64,000 nt of DNA. It comes from Azorinus chamasolen (Eukaryota; Mollusca; Bivalvia; Cardiida; Solecurtidae). Below, piece by piece: positions 39,360 to 50,217 of the stretch (within the stretch, counting starts at the first letter, position 1; each line of letters starts with the position of its first letter). The position numbers were made by a program, and so were the translations under genes. The notes under the pieces are model-generated. The model made no database searches. It was given only the letters and a program-made list of their open reading frames with translations, and was not told where the DNA came from. Location: the NCBI GenBank assembly GCA_963576725.1, contig OY755239.1:57622453-57686452 (forward strand), in the 5' to 3' direction.

Positions 39360-40350
39360 AATTTATTTATTTATTTAAGTGTCATCCATGTACATACGTA
39401 AATAGCAAAAAAACATAGGTTGTTAACCAACATAACATGTACATTTACACAGCCATTTTTAAAGAGTTATAGGAGAGTGTAGATTAATATGTCATACCTC
39501 ATTGTACAAAGTAACATCTATTTACAGAGAGTAAAACCATGTGAGTTTAGCTAATCTCAAGTTAAGAACAGCAATATGACCTTATTTGTTAAAAACTGAT
39601 TTGGAAAAGTACACTAAACGTGTTTAAAAATGCATTAAAATAACCGTTATTACCTTTGATCAAAGATAAACTGATTAGCTATAAACACATGGAATAATAA
39701 ATAAAAAAGTATGGGAAAGATAATGCCAATAGAGGACATTATTTACACAAAACAAACACCATGTGTGTTTTACAAGATGGCTTAAAAGATCAGATAAAGA
39801 TAAGATCAAAGTAGTACCGATCTGCATCTACCAACCGACAGACATAAACAATATAAACTAAAACAATGCATAAATGCATTCTGACGACGCTGAAGTATAT
39901 TAACCCTTCGCCTGCTATTCACGTCAATATACGTACCTGTAAATAGTGAAGACCCTGATGAGACAGCTCCTGCAGGAGCTGTCTCATCAGGGTCTGCACT
40001 ATTTACAAAATGACTGTGCAACCAGTGCACTCCACAGCAGTGATTGCACAGCGAAATACTTGTACACAGTGAATATATATGTAATTATACAACAGGGCAT
40101 AGGTAAAGAAGGAGAAATTTTAAAATTCAGCAAGAGAAGGGTTAAAACAGGTTTTGGCACATAGCCTGTCTAAAGGCTGACTAGTGAAAAACAGTTGAAG
40201 TTGAGTATCTTTACTCAAGTCTACAAAGTTAGGTTCGAGTAACATAGTTTTGTCAAACATATCTGATCTAATGTCAGCATATATTTGACAATCCAAAATA
40301 ACATATAGCTCATCCTCAAATACGCGACAAAACGGACAGTGGTGTTCATC
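39360..40350 (-). pseudogene. LINE 3' fragment with nested A element
   Basis: On the minus strand translation from about 40350 gives HHCPFC, then DELYVILDCQIYADIRSDMF and a FTSQPLDRLC tail. The C-P-x-C / L-D-C pattern matches the zinc-like C-terminus of APE-type LINEs. A long 3' trailer ends in (AAAT)n at 39361-39376. It is interrupted by MITE A copy 6 and is bounded upstream by a SINE in the same orientation. Confidence 0.75.
39900..40145 (-). mobile_element. MITE family A, copy 6 (nested in a LINE)
   Basis: TTAA on both sides. Complete, with a perfect hairpin around AGCTCCTGCAGGAGCT and both flanking arms (GACCCTGATGAGA). Confidence 0.93.
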
Positions 40351-40645
40351 AGGTTTGTTTTGGTTTTTATCGGGCTTTACATCGTTTAAAAAGTATTTCA
40401 GTCATATCACGACGACCAGCCAATCACAGGTGGAGGAAGACCCCAGAGGATCTTCTGTGCCCGGAACAAATTGCATTGTTTCGTGCACAGAAGAACACCC
40501 TGGTAGAACCACCGACCTACCGCAAGCCAGCTGGAAGGCTTCCTCACATGAAAAATCAAAATGCCCAGATCGGGATTCGAACCACGGCGGTGAGGAGCTA
40601 AGCGATGGTCAGTCGAATACCGTAGCAACGGTCACAGAGGTCCCA
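40351..40645 (-). mobile_element. tRNA-derived SINE, copy 1
   Basis: On the minus strand the 5' end GGGACCTCTGTGACC leads to an RNA polymerase III B box GGTTCGAATCC (40573-40583). A body with CATGTGAGGAAGCCTTCCAG and CTTGCGGTAGGTCGGTGG follows. It ends GCCCGATAAAAACCAAAAC. It shares the full layout with 43812-44103. Confidence 0.82.
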
Positions 40646-40887
40646 GCTTATCAGGAGCCATACGCGTTGACACACCACGTACGTTTTACATTCAAAAACA
40701 AACATTGAAGGAAAGTCCACTCGGTAAGAAACAGCCCTCATTTGTCTGTCCCCATTTTAGTTGAAGTACACTTCTGACCGCAAAAGGATATTTCATCATG
40801 TACCTTTGTCAAAGGCAATAGTTTGATGTGTAAATTACTAAAACATTCACGAATGAAATTTGCCCTTCAAACAGTTTACATGAACTT

Positions 40888-41121
40888 GAAGCCTTTCCTT
40901 TATATAAACGCATTTTCACGCATTTGCAAACAGAGTAGACTACTGTAGGAACGATCTGATCAGGGTATGTCGTGTTTGCTAACCGAATTTGATAGTTCTG
41001 TTTGTTTACTTTCAAAAAATGCTACAAAGTTTTACCTTCCATATTTAATTATAAATGTTTTGTCCATGAATATTCATTGGTTATTGAAATTTGGAATAAA
41101 CATAGAACAGGGGAAAGGGAT
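40888..41121 (-). mobile_element. MITE family B, a subtype
   Basis: CCTTTCCTTTATATAAACGC start, core reduced (GTAGACTACTGTAGGAACG), TAAACATAGAACAGGGGAAAG end. Confidence 0.7.
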
Positions 41122-41156
41122 ACAAGTGTAATACAATGCTAAATGACCTAAACATT

Positions 41157-41555
41157 ATCCCCGCTTAAAACATTTATGATTGCTCAAATTTGGAACAGTA
41201 AAACCTCCCTATAACGGCCACTAAATTACATCAAACATTTTGTATTAAATTCAGATGACTGCTTAAAGCAAGGTGAAAGTAAAACAGAACGCTCCTATAG
41301 GAGCGTTCTGTTTTACTTTCACCTTTCTTTGAGCAGCCATGCACCTGCCCCAAATACCAACTAATCAACACACAATTTAGTGGCCGTTATAGAGAGGTTT
41401 TACTGAGTGCAATTGCTACTTCGAATTCGATCAAGCTATGTGGAACTCTACTGGTCGAGTGTCAAATAGCTTAGATCCTGATGACACACCGTGCTATTTG
41501 ACGTCTAATCTGGATCTACAAATACCAGCCAGTTAGCGCTTAGAGGAAATGGGGT
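41157..41555 (-). mobile_element. Family H split by C1
   Basis: The left part (41157-41195, TTATCCCCGCTTAAAACATT and GCTCAAATTTGGA) and right part (41405-41555, GTGCAATTGCTACTTCGAAT through TGTCAAATAGCTTAGATCC) match one H arm. C1 copy 5 lies between. Confidence 0.65.
41196..41404. mobile_element. MITE family C1, copy 5 (nested)
   Basis: Complete ends, palindrome around CGCTCCTATAGGAGCG perfect for 30 bp each side. Flanking TA is not preserved (AA left, AG right). Confidence 0.85.
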
Positions 41556-42166
41556 TACGTTTCTTTTTCGCCTGTTCGCTTTTAACGTCTGGTCGATATT
41601 CGTAAACGCGGCTTATAAATACAATATCTTTAAAACTCCTCATGTTGCGTAATATCTGTTTAGTAATGTATATGATTATTTCGGTAATGGTAACCAACTT
41701 ATTACATTACAGCCCCCGCTCTGTACAGATACTACATGTACCAGTACGAGCTATCCATCTGCCAACAGCCACACGCTAATAAGCTCTAAACACTGATCAA
41801 TTATTTATATAGAATCAGCTAAACGAAACAGAATTCTTCATGAATACTTAAACAAAAGCGTAGCCCAAATTACTTTCTATTACAATCATTATTGGAGCCA
41901 TTCCACGTTAAATACGTGTACAAATATTTATAGACCCTTCGTCTACTTGCACACAAATATAATTACATTGTTGAATACCAACGCCAAACAATCATAGAAA
42001 CTGGCCCTAAATAATTAGTACTGTACCTCGCAGTCAGCTCATGTATAAATATTTAATAGCCAACTACAGAGTGAATGAAGGGAAATAACAGATGGTTGAT
42101 TTTTACCAAAATACGGTATCCTGCAAACAGCCACCGTAATATGTGGGTAAATGCAGCACACTCCAT
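41556..42166. other. No recognisable feature
   Basis: Mostly unique AT-rich sequence, no gene supported. Confidence 0.35.
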
Positions 42167-42389
42167 TTAATCCTTTCACCGCCAATGTCGCAAAAATGCA
42201 CCACGACAAATAGTGCAGTCCCAAATTAGACGCCAGGGACTTCACTTTTTGCCTCAAACTATTTTTTCTCCATCTGTGCTTTATTCCTTTGAAATTTGCA
42301 TTTATTTATCTCATCTCTGTATTTTACCGAATGATTTAACGAACTTGGTTTGCAGACAACAATTAGAAAAATGGCACCGAAAGGGTTAA
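42167..42389 (+). mobile_element. MITE family G, copy 3
   Basis: TTAATCCTTTCACCGCCAAT to GGCACCGAAAGGGTTAA, TTAA both sides. The core is deleted to CCAAATTAGACGCCAGGGAC. Confidence 0.82.
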
Positions 42390-42541
42390 AGTGACCAGTT
42401 TATGAATGCCATAGGTGTCATTAACACAAATGACTGATTAATGTAGGAACAGGCATAGTACTGCGTCGGCACATACAGCCCAACGCCCATAAAACGTCCA
42501 CTATATGAACAAAACTGGTGTCTTTAAAGACAGGTGATTGA

Positions 42542-42695
42542 TTAACGCTTTACTTCATGAATAATCATGTAAGATATACCTACATCATGATTATTACTCA
42601 GATAAATTCTTGTAATGGCTTAGAAATGAAGAATAATGTCTACAGTATTTCCTATGCGCAAACAGAGCAGACTCTGTTCAGATGGCTCCTACAAT
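42542..42695 (+). mobile_element. Family B (c subtype), left half
   Basis: TTAACGCTTTACTTCATGAA start through GCAAACAGAGCAGACTCTG. It stops in the first hairpin arm and is preceded by a C2 left-half scrap (42497-42541). Confidence 0.6.
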
Positions 42696-42891
42696 ATAAC
42701 CTTTTACTCCATAAACACGCCTTTCTACGCCTTTGCAAACAGAGTAGACCCAGATCAGACAACACCTGTAGGGGTCGTCTAATCGGGGTCTGTTCTGTTT
42801 GCTTATGATATACTATAGATGTGATAATACTGTTTCTACTATGGCCAAATATTCCATGTTCATGTACCACTATAAGAAATACAGTAAAACC
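42696..42891 (-). mobile_element. Family B (c subtype), reversed, broken by C1
   Basis: AACCTTTTACTCCATAAACACG start, core AGTAGACCCAGATCAGACAA / GGGGTCTGTTCTGTTTGC, then the arm up to TATAAGAAA, where C1 copy 6 begins. No continuation is visible beyond the C1. Confidence 0.65.
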
Positions 42892-43085
42892 TCTCTATAA
42901 CGGCCACTAAATTGTGTTAATTAGTTGGTATTTAGGACAGGTGTCTGCTTAAAGCAAGGTGAAAGTAAAACAAAACGCTCCTAGAGGAGCGTTCTGTTTT
43001 ACTCTCACCTTGCTTTAAGCAGCAACCTGCCTTTAACACAAACTAATTTATGTAATGTAGTGCCCGTTATAGAGAGGTTTTAATG
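42892..43085. mobile_element. MITE family C1, copy 6
   Basis: TA before it (42890-42891), CAGTAAAACCTCTCTATAAC, palindrome around CGCTCCTAGAGGAGCG. The right end is diverged (GGTTTTAATG). Confidence 0.83.
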
Positions 43086-43253
43086 TAATGTAATAGATAG
43101 CGTTTAAGGTTTCTGTGTTGATTGTATTGTTGCCATCGATAACGAGTTTCAGACTCTGTAAAAGTTGCATAGAATTGTAATTTGTTCATTGAAAAGAAGT
43201 AGGGTTTGGAAAGAACTTAACTTAGCGAAAGGTTGATGCTAACCTATTTATGT

Positions 43254-43274
43254 CGCGGACGCTATTCGTCCGCG
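43254..43274. repeat. Short GC hairpin
   Basis: CGCGGACG-CTATT-CGTCCGCG, an 8-bp perfect stem in otherwise AT-rich unique sequence. Confidence 0.6.
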
Positions 43275-43427
43275 TTTTAGACAAAATCCGTGTGCGTTGT
43301 AATTCCGTATCAATCATGACCACTCGGCAGTGTTCTGGTTGTTTCCACGAGGTGTTCCGATTGTGTCCGTATAAGTTCTTGATGCCACAATAATATTTTG
43401 TTCTAGAACAAACTATTAAGAATATAC

Positions 43428-43530
43428 TTAGGAGCTTTCTGCATAACGTTTGTCCTGCATTAAGCAACCACCTGCTTTTAAAGGCATTTTTGTTTCTTCA
43501 TAAAGTGGTCACATTAGAGGGGTTCTGTTG
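43428..43530 (+). mobile_element. C2 right half
   Basis: AGGAGCTTTCTGCATAACG, CCTGCATTAAGCAACCACCTG and a GAGGGGTTCTGTTG end. Confidence 0.65.
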
Positions 43531-43571
43531 TATTGGGAGATTCAGATCTATCAGTATTCAATAATTTGTCA

Positions 43572-43692
43572 AAGCGTTTGCCATACAACTCGGTCAACAG
43601 TTTCTCAAAAGTCTGTTCGAAACAGAAGTAGTCAAAATTGAACAGATATAAATTTGAGTAAACATTAGTTTGTCACAGCGGGATAAGAGTTG
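43572..43692 (+). mobile_element. Family H right arm
   Basis: CTCGGTCAACAGTTTCTCAAA, GAAGTAGTCAAAATTGAACAG and a GTCACAGCGGGATAAGAG end. Confidence 0.65.
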
Positions 43693-43811
43693 TCGTTGTC
43701 CACAAAAAATGTTGTCTTTATTTCCGTAAAAGGTATACGGTAAAAACATAAGCAATAATGGACAAGGATCGGACGCCATTTCATTTGGCATTTCATATGG
43801 CCAGATAAGAT

Positions 43812-44103
43812 TGGGGCCTCCGTGGTGGCGTGGTTATGGTCTTCGACTGACAATCGCTTAGCCCCTCATCGATGTGGCTCGAATCACGGTCTGGGTATTT
43901 GGATTTTTCATGTGAGGAAGCCTTCTATATGGCTTGCGGTAGGTCGATGGCTCTACCTGGATGTTTTTCTATGCACAAATTTGTTCCATGTACGGAATAA
44001 TCGTTGGGGTCTTCCTCTTCCTGTAATTAGCTGGACGCCGTGATACATGAATGACCGAATACTGCTTAAGCGACGTACATGTAACTCCCGATAAAAACCA
44101 AAT
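43812..44103 (+). mobile_element. tRNA-derived SINE, copy 2
   Basis: GGGGCCTCCGTGGTGGCGTGG head, GGCTCGAATCAC as a decayed B box, GAGGAAGCCTTCTATATGGC and GCGGTAGGTCGATGG body, then TTAAGCGACGTACATG and CCCGATAAAAACCAAA end. Older than copy 1, judging by its B box. Confidence 0.82.
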
Positions 44104-44113
44104 CTCAAACCAG

Positions 44114-44525
44114 ATAAGATGCGTAAATTAAATATTTTAAGAACAACTTCTTTATTACTCCATCAAGCCCTTTGTTGTGATTACTCCATATCTCCATCAA
44201 ACCTTGTGTTGTGACCACTCTTTAGAATCGTCTCGAAGGAGACGACTCTAAAGAGTGGTCACAACATAGGGATTGGTGGAGAAAGGACGATTTTAGTATT
44301 TAACACATTCCTCCTAGTGACACATTTTGGCGTCTCTGTAAAAGTCATATTTTGAAACCATTGTTATAAATAGAGCATTTGTTCCACAGGAGCAAATGCT
44401 CTATTTATCACAATGGTTCCAAAACAACACAATTCTTAAATTCTCCTTTTCGGTAGATTAACTGAAATAGGTTGGGTCTAAAAATAGTCTTGGATGGAAT
44501 GATCTAACTGCGCACCTGTTGCACG
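44114..44525. repeat. Foldback family D copy 4, carrying E
   Basis: Palindrome 44195-44280 around GTCTCGAAGGAGAC. A partial repeat of its left arm lies at 44159-44190. The right arm TTTTAGTAT is cut by E copy 6 and resumes CTGCGCACCTGTTGC. Confidence 0.72.
44300..44516 (+). mobile_element. MITE family E, copy 6 (nested in D)
   Basis: TTAACACATTCCTCCTAG start, hairpin around TTTGTTCCACAGGAGCAAA. The end GGATGGAATGATCTAA is diverged from GGGTTAA. Confidence 0.8.
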
Positions 44526-44880
44526 AATACGGACACTAGCTGTTTGTAGCGGTTATAACTGTTGGCGTGCACATTCCCATCTGTAACCAATTTGCTGTTT
44601 CTAAGGTTATCGGGACAGTTTCATCAATGTTATATTAACGAATAACTACATTTTCTCCCTGAGAAACGAGTGTAAGATGATTTGCACAATTTATTGTTTA
44701 TCTCTGGTCTAAAACTCCAAATATTCAAGTATCATGTAATATAAGCAATGTCCCTTGATTTATTTGAAATAAATTCCCGTAGTGTTTCTAATTTCAAGCT
44801 TGGATAGATTTACGTCAGACATATTCTCCTATGATTTAATATCTACAATATTACTTATGTATCTGTTAGAATATAAAATA
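44517..44880. other. No recognisable feature
   Basis: Unique sequence. Confidence 0.35.
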
Positions 44881-45060
44881 CAGCAAACTCTCTCTACAAC
44901 GACTTCTTAATAGACTACTAATTCTGAATATTTGAGACATGGGATAGCTTAATGCAGGACTAAAAATATGTAGAAAACTTTTGTATTATGTTTGCTCTGC
45001 ATTAATTAAGCAGTCTAATGTTTATAAGACAAACATAATTCAGATGTGTGGTCGCTTTAT
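44881..45060. mobile_element. C2-like MITE, diverged
   Basis: CAGCAAACTCTCTCTACAACG, GATAGCTTAATGCAGGACTAA, GCTCTGCATTAATTAAGCAG and GTGGTCGCTTTATACC. Confidence 0.55.
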
Positions 45061-45351
45061 ACCCTTATCTGATAGAGACATCCCTTCATGTCTTAGCAAA
45101 CAGAATAGACTCGTCGTTTATATCAGATGAACATTTGTTTTTCAAACTATTTCAAAGCACGTAGAATTAGTATTTATGCAATGGTATGGCAGCAACGCAA
45201 TAGTGTAGTTGTCTTGTGCTGACCGTACACGTATGTATGTTTGTACCTGAAGTGTTATGTCCTTTCCATACCGCTCCTATTCTAAGTGATACAGTATGAG
45301 TAAGTATTTCCCGCCTATTCCAGTGGTTATATCTAAGGACAATACGGTATA

Positions 45352-45590
45352 TTAACCCTTTCATTCTTATACACGCCTTTTCACGCATCTGCAAACAAAG
45401 TAGACCCGGATCCAATAGGAGCCGTCTGATCAGGGTCTGCTCTGATTGCTTATGATATAATATAGATCTGATTATACAGTTTCTGCCTGAGCCAAAACAT
45501 CCTGTGTACATATGTCATCATAAAAAATCAGCTAATAATACTCATGATGTCAGGATTCCTTACGTGAATATCAAACAGGGAAATGGTTAA
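45352..45590 (-). mobile_element. MITE family B, full copy
   Basis: TTAA at both ends, TTAACCCTTTCATTCTTATA start and AAACAGGGAAATGGTTAA end. One hairpin arm is deleted (GACCCGGATCCAATAGGAGC). Confidence 0.8.
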
Positions 45591-46025
45591 TTGCCTGACA
45601 ATGTTTCCAAATCAGTTTACACAGCAATCCGTCTGCATCATCATAGACGGTGACAGTATTACTTTAATCGTATACATTTTTAACATTGTTTTATATTGAT
45701 ATGCCACTTATTGTAAACGAAATGGTAATTAGAGGCCTTATTGTGCTTGCAATGCAAACGCAGGTAGCCACAATATCTACAGAGATACTTAAAAGTCATA
45801 TCGGTGACTTCGAGAATCGCACAATCAAACAAAGATTCCACATACTGAAATTTAAAACTAAACAAAAGATGTTTTCCAAACATTAGACATATAAAATGAT
45901 TTCTTTACGCATTGAGCCAAATATTCGTCTATATTGACAGTGTTACCGTCTTGCGTCAACAGCAATGGGTGTTGCCCAAAATCACCACCGATGTATGTAG
46001 TACACCGCATTGTGAAACCATTATT
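45591..46025. other. No recognisable feature
   Basis: Open frames of about 65 residues on both strands at 45680-45886 are mutual antisense, without a recognisable domain. Confidence 0.35.
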
Positions 46026-46030
46026 CCGCT

Positions 46031-46188
46031 ATTTGCAAACAGGGTACATGCTTATAAAGCTTTAGCTTGGTCAGATTTGAGTTCTCAAGCTTTTGATTGG
46101 TCAGATTTGAGCCAAATCTGACCAATCAAAAACTTGAGAACAAACTCAGACTCAACTAAACCTTTTATAAGCATGGACCCTGTTTGAT
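46031..46188. repeat. Foldback family J, copy 2
   Basis: Core CATGCTTATAAA...TTTATAAGCATG (46047-46175), with stems extending outward as CAAACAGGGT / ACCCTGTTTG. The left arm holds two copies of a GGTCAGATTTGAG unit (46069-46108); the right arm has one. Confidence 0.78.
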
Positions 46189-46300
46189 CCGGGTGAGACG
46201 GTGTCTCATCAGGATCCAGGTTGTTTGACATTCGTCAATAGTTTCTCAAATGTTTGATCAAATCGGAAGCAGTAAAGTTGCACCACATTCACATCTAAGT
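46189..46300 (+). mobile_element. Family H right arm
   Basis: GTGAGACGGTGTCTCATCAGG, TTTGACATTCGTCAATAG, GATCAAATCGGAAGCAG. Confidence 0.6.
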
Positions 46301-46317
46301 AGACAATAACAGTCACG

Positions 46318-46468
46318 ATAAGATGCTTAATTAAAGCATTTTCAAGAATATCTTTTATTGATCCATCAAACCCTATGTTGTGACCACTCTTTAGAATGGT
46401 CACAACATAGGGTTTTGTGGAGAAAGAACTATTTTAGTATTTGAGTATGCACCTTTTCTGTTGCTCTG
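46318..46468. repeat. Foldback family D, copy 5 (short hairpin)
   Basis: CATCAAACCCTATGTTGTGAC and its inverse meet directly at ACCACTCTTTAGAATGGT, so the inner stem present in other D copies is missing. The outer arms are intact. Confidence 0.8.
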
Positions 46469-46555
46469 CATTAATGTTTATATCAGTGTAACGGTTGGCC
46501 CTTGCACGTTTTAGGCGGCGAAAGCTTTTACATTATGTCGTATCCATAACAAGCG

Positions 46556-46754
46556 TTAACTCTTTCGCAGCCAAAAAATGTTGTCTGCAAATTTTGATGT
46601 CTGCTTAAAATGCTGTTTAATTTTCTCCACTTTCTTTAAAAAAACATTAGCACAGGGAAAAAATCTGGATCCTGTTAGGATGGCCAGGTACTCTGTGTCC
46701 CGTCTAAATAAAAACAGTCGGCATAGATATTGCGACATTGACAGCTAAACAGTC
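46556..46754 (+). mobile_element. MITE family F, diverged
   Basis: TTAACTCTTTCGCAGCCAAAA start, CTGGATCCTGTTAGGATGGCC core and an ACATTGACAGC end. Confidence 0.65.
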
Positions 46755-46891
46755 AGGTGGTTCGGTGTACAAGCAGGTTTTAGAATGCATGCCAGTCTGA
46801 TAAATTTTATTTGTTTGACCCACAGCATCTCATCTATTAATTCAGGAGTCATGAAGCAAAGATAACATACGTATAGTAAACATTGTTTTCA

Positions 46892-46975
46892 GGAATGACC
46901 ATTTTTATTTTCATACCAAACCCTATGTTGTGATCATTCGTTTACATGTAACATCGACTTTTCAGTATTTACCGT
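46892..46975. repeat. Foldback family D, fragment
   Basis: Left arm only (ACCAAACCCTATGTTGTGATC), plus TCAGTATTTACC. Confidence 0.5.
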
Positions 46976-46984
46976 TGGTCGCAT

Positions 46985-47150
46985 CATATGGTTCGTAAAG
47001 ACGATACGAAACTAACGTGTGATCAGACTATGAGGGTCCAACTGTTTGATACGTAGGTAATATTTTTTTGTAAGAGGTAAAATGAAACAAATGAAAAGCG
47101 TAACAGACGCAAATATTTGCAGATGACAATATTTGTCAGCGACAGAGTAA
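46985..47150 (-). mobile_element. Family F remnant
   Basis: GAGGGTCCAACTGTTTGATAC and AGATGACAATATTTGTCAGCG. Confidence 0.45.
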
Positions 47151-47456
47151 ATGCTCGAGACACGCCATTTGTCTATGGATTAGAAGTTCTTTTTTCTGTT
47201 GACGAGAATTTGCACAACAACTGTTAATATCATGAATTTGGTAACTGGCAACTAGAAAATGACATTGTAAATCAGCGAAAGACCAAAAAACATATTGGCA
47301 GTGGAAATAATGTCTAAGGACTGTTTGACGAATACTATAAACCATAAATGACTACTACAGTGCATCTCCTAAAACAAGGTTAAACCACCAAACATTCTGT
47401 AGAGTATTAATACGTTCTGCATAACCTTTGTTCTGGATTGAACAGTCCCTTTTCTT

Positions 47457-47668
47457 TTAACCCTTTCGCTGCCAAACTATGTCGTCTGCTAACTTTGTCT
47501 GTTACAATTTTTCATTTTTTTGATTTTCTTCATTTTTGTTTCAAAAACATAGTAACAGTAACAAACAGTTTGGATCCTGATGAGACGCCGAGTTACTCGG
47601 CGTCTCATCTGGATCCAAACTGTTTGCATAGGTAATCACAGATCCGGCATTGGCAGCGAAAGGGTTAA
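47457..47668 (+). mobile_element. MITE family F, reference-quality copy
   Basis: TTAA at 47457-47460 and 47665-47668, TTAACCCTTTCGCTGCCAAA to GGCAGCGAAAGGGTTAA. A perfect 64-bp palindrome (about 47565-47628) reads CAGTTTGGATCCTGATGAGA around GCCGAGTTACTCGGC. Confidence 0.93.
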
Positions 47669-47687
47669 AGACCCCAATGTGTATTCA

Positions 47688-47905
47688 TTTACCCTTTACT
47701 CTATGAATATTCATATAGGAGATACTGACACCATGAATATCAATAGTTAATATTTATAAAAATAAAAACAATAACATATGAAGTGTTCGACATGACAGAG
47801 CCTATATAATACTATCTATAACATTTCATAAAGCAAACAAAGCAGACCCTGATCAGACGGTTTCTATATGCGTAGTAAGGCATATTTATGGAGAAAACGG
47901 GTAAA
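47688..47905 (+). mobile_element. Family B (c subtype), half core
   Basis: ACCCTTTACTCTATGAATATTC start, GCAAACAAAGCAGACCCTGATC, then directly the right arm GCGTAGTAAGGCATATTTATGG. Confidence 0.7.
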
Positions 47906-47973
47906 AATAGATTTTAGAGGAATTCTACAGTAATTCTGAAATAACGACACAACCATTCACCCATATTGGCCTG

Positions 47974-48209
47974 TTAACCCATTACTTCATATTGACGCCT
48001 TTTGACGCCTCTGCAAAAGTCACCTGTTGAAATCATTGTGATAAATGGAGCATTTGCTCCTATAGGAGCAAATGCCTTACATGTATTTATCACAATTGTT
48101 TCAAACTACAAAATTCTGAAATTTTCCCTTTTCTCTAGTTAATGCTCTTTTTCGGTAGATTGGTTCAAAGGGGTTGGATATAAAAATAGCCTATGATGTA
48201 ATGGGTTAA
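47974..48209 (+). mobile_element. MITE family E, copy 7
   Basis: TTAA at both ends. Hairpin around TTGCTCCTATAGGAGCAA with a TACATGT insertion in the right stem. TGATGTAATGGGTTAA end. Confidence 0.9.
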
Positions 48210-48958
48210 CATCCACTTTCTATGTGACAAGAATTGTTCAAATCATTACAATGATCGTTAGTATAGGTATTGACAGAATATTTCCATGTAAGTTAGGTTA
48301 GGTGTACACAGTTCTCCTCCAACGCTGGTATGGTAAATCGATTTCTACGAGAGACAGTATGCGTATTTCATTTCACAAAGCGCCGTAAGTCTGTTTTAAG
48401 CCTGGCACGTTTAAATATTGTTGCTAGACACGAAACAGTAAAATAAGTCCATATTTCCTCGGAAAATCAAATTAACTCGCACAAATCGGATATTGCGATA
48501 AAAAGATTTTGGGACAGAAATGCTTGTTTATTGCCTCAATGATGGCAAGAAAATCTATATTAACAAAATAAAACCTCTATCGCTGATGGCTATACACTTA
48601 AAAGATATTTAACTGGTTTGTGGAAAGAAGTAAACTGCTCACAGAGTGTCATAAACGACATAATGAATTAGTAATTTGAGCAATGCAGGACTTTAGTTAG
48701 AATACAGTAAAACCGTTGAATATCATACATTGCGCGTGAATATACAATAGGCCAGTTTTAAAGCACTTTAATTAATTATCTCGATGCCAACAAGAAGGCC
48801 AACTGTAAAATGGCACCATGTTATATATACCACCTAAACATTTTAACCTGCGCGCATCAGTCTTTTCTGTGTAAACCTAAGTGTTTCGAAAACAACATCA
48901 CGCAGAGTACTTGAATATTTTCGTTGAAAATGTAACACAAACTGCTGCACTTTCAGCT
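48210..48958. other. No recognisable feature
   Basis: The longest unassigned stretch near here, AT-rich. An isolated CAGTAAAACCGTTGAATATC (48705) resembles a C-type end, but no partner was found. Confidence 0.35.
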
Positions 48959-49145
48959 TAACCCTTAATGAACACGGACCGTGTATACATGTATAAGACA
49001 TTTTCAAACAGTGTATACCCAGATCAAAGGGTTATTGAAGGGGTCCTTTGATCTGGTAATGCACTGTTTATCATAAAAATCATTTTCTTCGGTGATAATT
49101 TTTGATGCATTTTTGTTTGAGTAATATTTAGAAAGGGAAGAGTCA
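48959..49145 (+). mobile_element. MITE family I-like, copy 4
   Basis: TTAACCCTTAATGAACACGG start, CAAACAGTGTATACCCAGATC, a centre with a repeated CAAAGGG/CCTTTG pair and a GCACTGTTTATC arm. Confidence 0.65.
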
Positions 49146-49163
49146 GTTTTAATTATTCAGTTT

Positions 49164-49325
49164 ATTAATCCATTCCCTTATAGGCTATATTTAGATCCCA
49201 CCTCGTTGAATAAATCTACCGAAAAGGAGCATTTACTAGAGGAAATGGCATTCTTATAATTGTGAAATGTTGTTCCATTGTGAATTTTACATGGCCGTCA
49301 AAAGGTGTCAATATGAAGGAATGTG
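49164..49325 (-). mobile_element. Family E, hairpin deleted
   Basis: TTAATCCATTCCCTTATAGG start, AATCTACCGAAAAGGAGC, GTCAAAAGGTGTCAATATG. Only one short stem remains. Confidence 0.65.
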
Positions 49326-49424
49326 CTTCATGTAAGTGTTGAAAACACCTTGCCAAACATACGCCATATAAATAATAAAACATACGTGGAAGTAATGTTC
49401 TAATAATAGTGAATCTTATCTTAC

Positions 49425-49664
49425 TTAAACCCTTTATCCCATGACTGTTCATTTAAGAAATAATGACATCATGAATACATGTATTAATTAGATTAGTGTA
49501 ATAACAATACATGCCACATGAACACGGGAAGGTTTGGTTGTGGCAGAAATGGTAGAACCATATCTATATTATATCACAAGCAAGCAAGCGGTCCTATAAG
49601 AACCGTCTGATCTGGGTCTACTCTGTTGAAAAGGCATAGAAAGGCGTATTTATGAGTTAAAGGA
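49425..49664 (+). mobile_element. Family B (c subtype), one hairpin arm lost
   Basis: TTAAACCCTTTATCCCATG start, GAAATAATGACATCATGAAT, GAACCGTCTGATCTGGGTC and a GAGTTAAAGGA end. Confidence 0.7.
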
Positions 49665-49682
49665 CAAACATGCGTTTAAAGT

Positions 49683-49856
49683 ACAGTAAAACATGTTTCC
49701 AGGAACCATTAAATTTAGGTCTGATTATGGTTAAGATAGGTGGTAGAGGAACTTTCTGCATTACTTTTGCCTTACCCTCAGTCACAATAATAATTATATT
49801 CTTGTTGACTTTCATATTTATAATTTACATGGCCGTATTACGCAGGTTCTACTGTA
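49683..49856. mobile_element. C2-like MITE, diverged
   Basis: CAGTAAAACATGTTTCCAGG start, TAGAGGAACTTTCTGCATTAC, CGCAGGTTCTACTG end followed by TA. Confidence 0.5.
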
Positions 49857-49906
49857 CAGCTAATCTGACTATCAGTCAAAAACAATTTGGCCTCACAAAT
49901 ACAAAT

Positions 49907-50215
49907 TTAACCATTTTCCTCATGGATATGCATGTAAGGAATAAAGAAATAATGAATAGTAAGTACATCAGAACCCCTCTAATACGACCACTTAATGAAT
50001 AAACATGGGTGTATTTATAAGCAAGCGGTTGCTTAATGCAGGACAAAAGTAATGCAGAAAGCTTCTTTAGGAGCTTTCTGCATTTTTTTTGTCCTGCATT
50101 AAGCTACCACCTGACTCTACCACCCATAATTATACCCTTTTAGGTGGGCGCATTGCTGTACAATATTTGTTATAATGGCGTATGAAGAGGAAGTTTTAGC
50201 CAAGGCGGAATATGT
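49907..50215 (+). mobile_element. Family B left part, split by C2
   Basis: TTAACCATTTTCCTCATGGATATG start (49907-49965), continuing after the C2 as ATTTGTTATAATGGCGTATGA (50161-50215). The right half is missing. Confidence 0.65.
49966..50158. mobile_element. MITE family C2 (nested in B)
   Basis: TCAGAACCCCTCTAATACG start, palindrome with centre GCTTCTTTAGGAGC, AGGTGGGCGCATTGCTG end followed by TA. Confidence 0.8.
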
Positions 50216-50217
50216 CT

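Noticed and set aside
40355..40708. Protein-coding gene on the plus strand
   Set aside because: The frame is antisense to a SINE with a second copy at 43812-44103.
45680..45886. Pair of overlapping open frames as a gene
   Set aside because: Sense and antisense frames of similar length with no domain, start context or splice sites.
48700..48760. C-type MITE starting at CAGTAAAACCG
   Set aside because: No palindrome arm or opposite end could be found; a chance match to a short end motif is likely.
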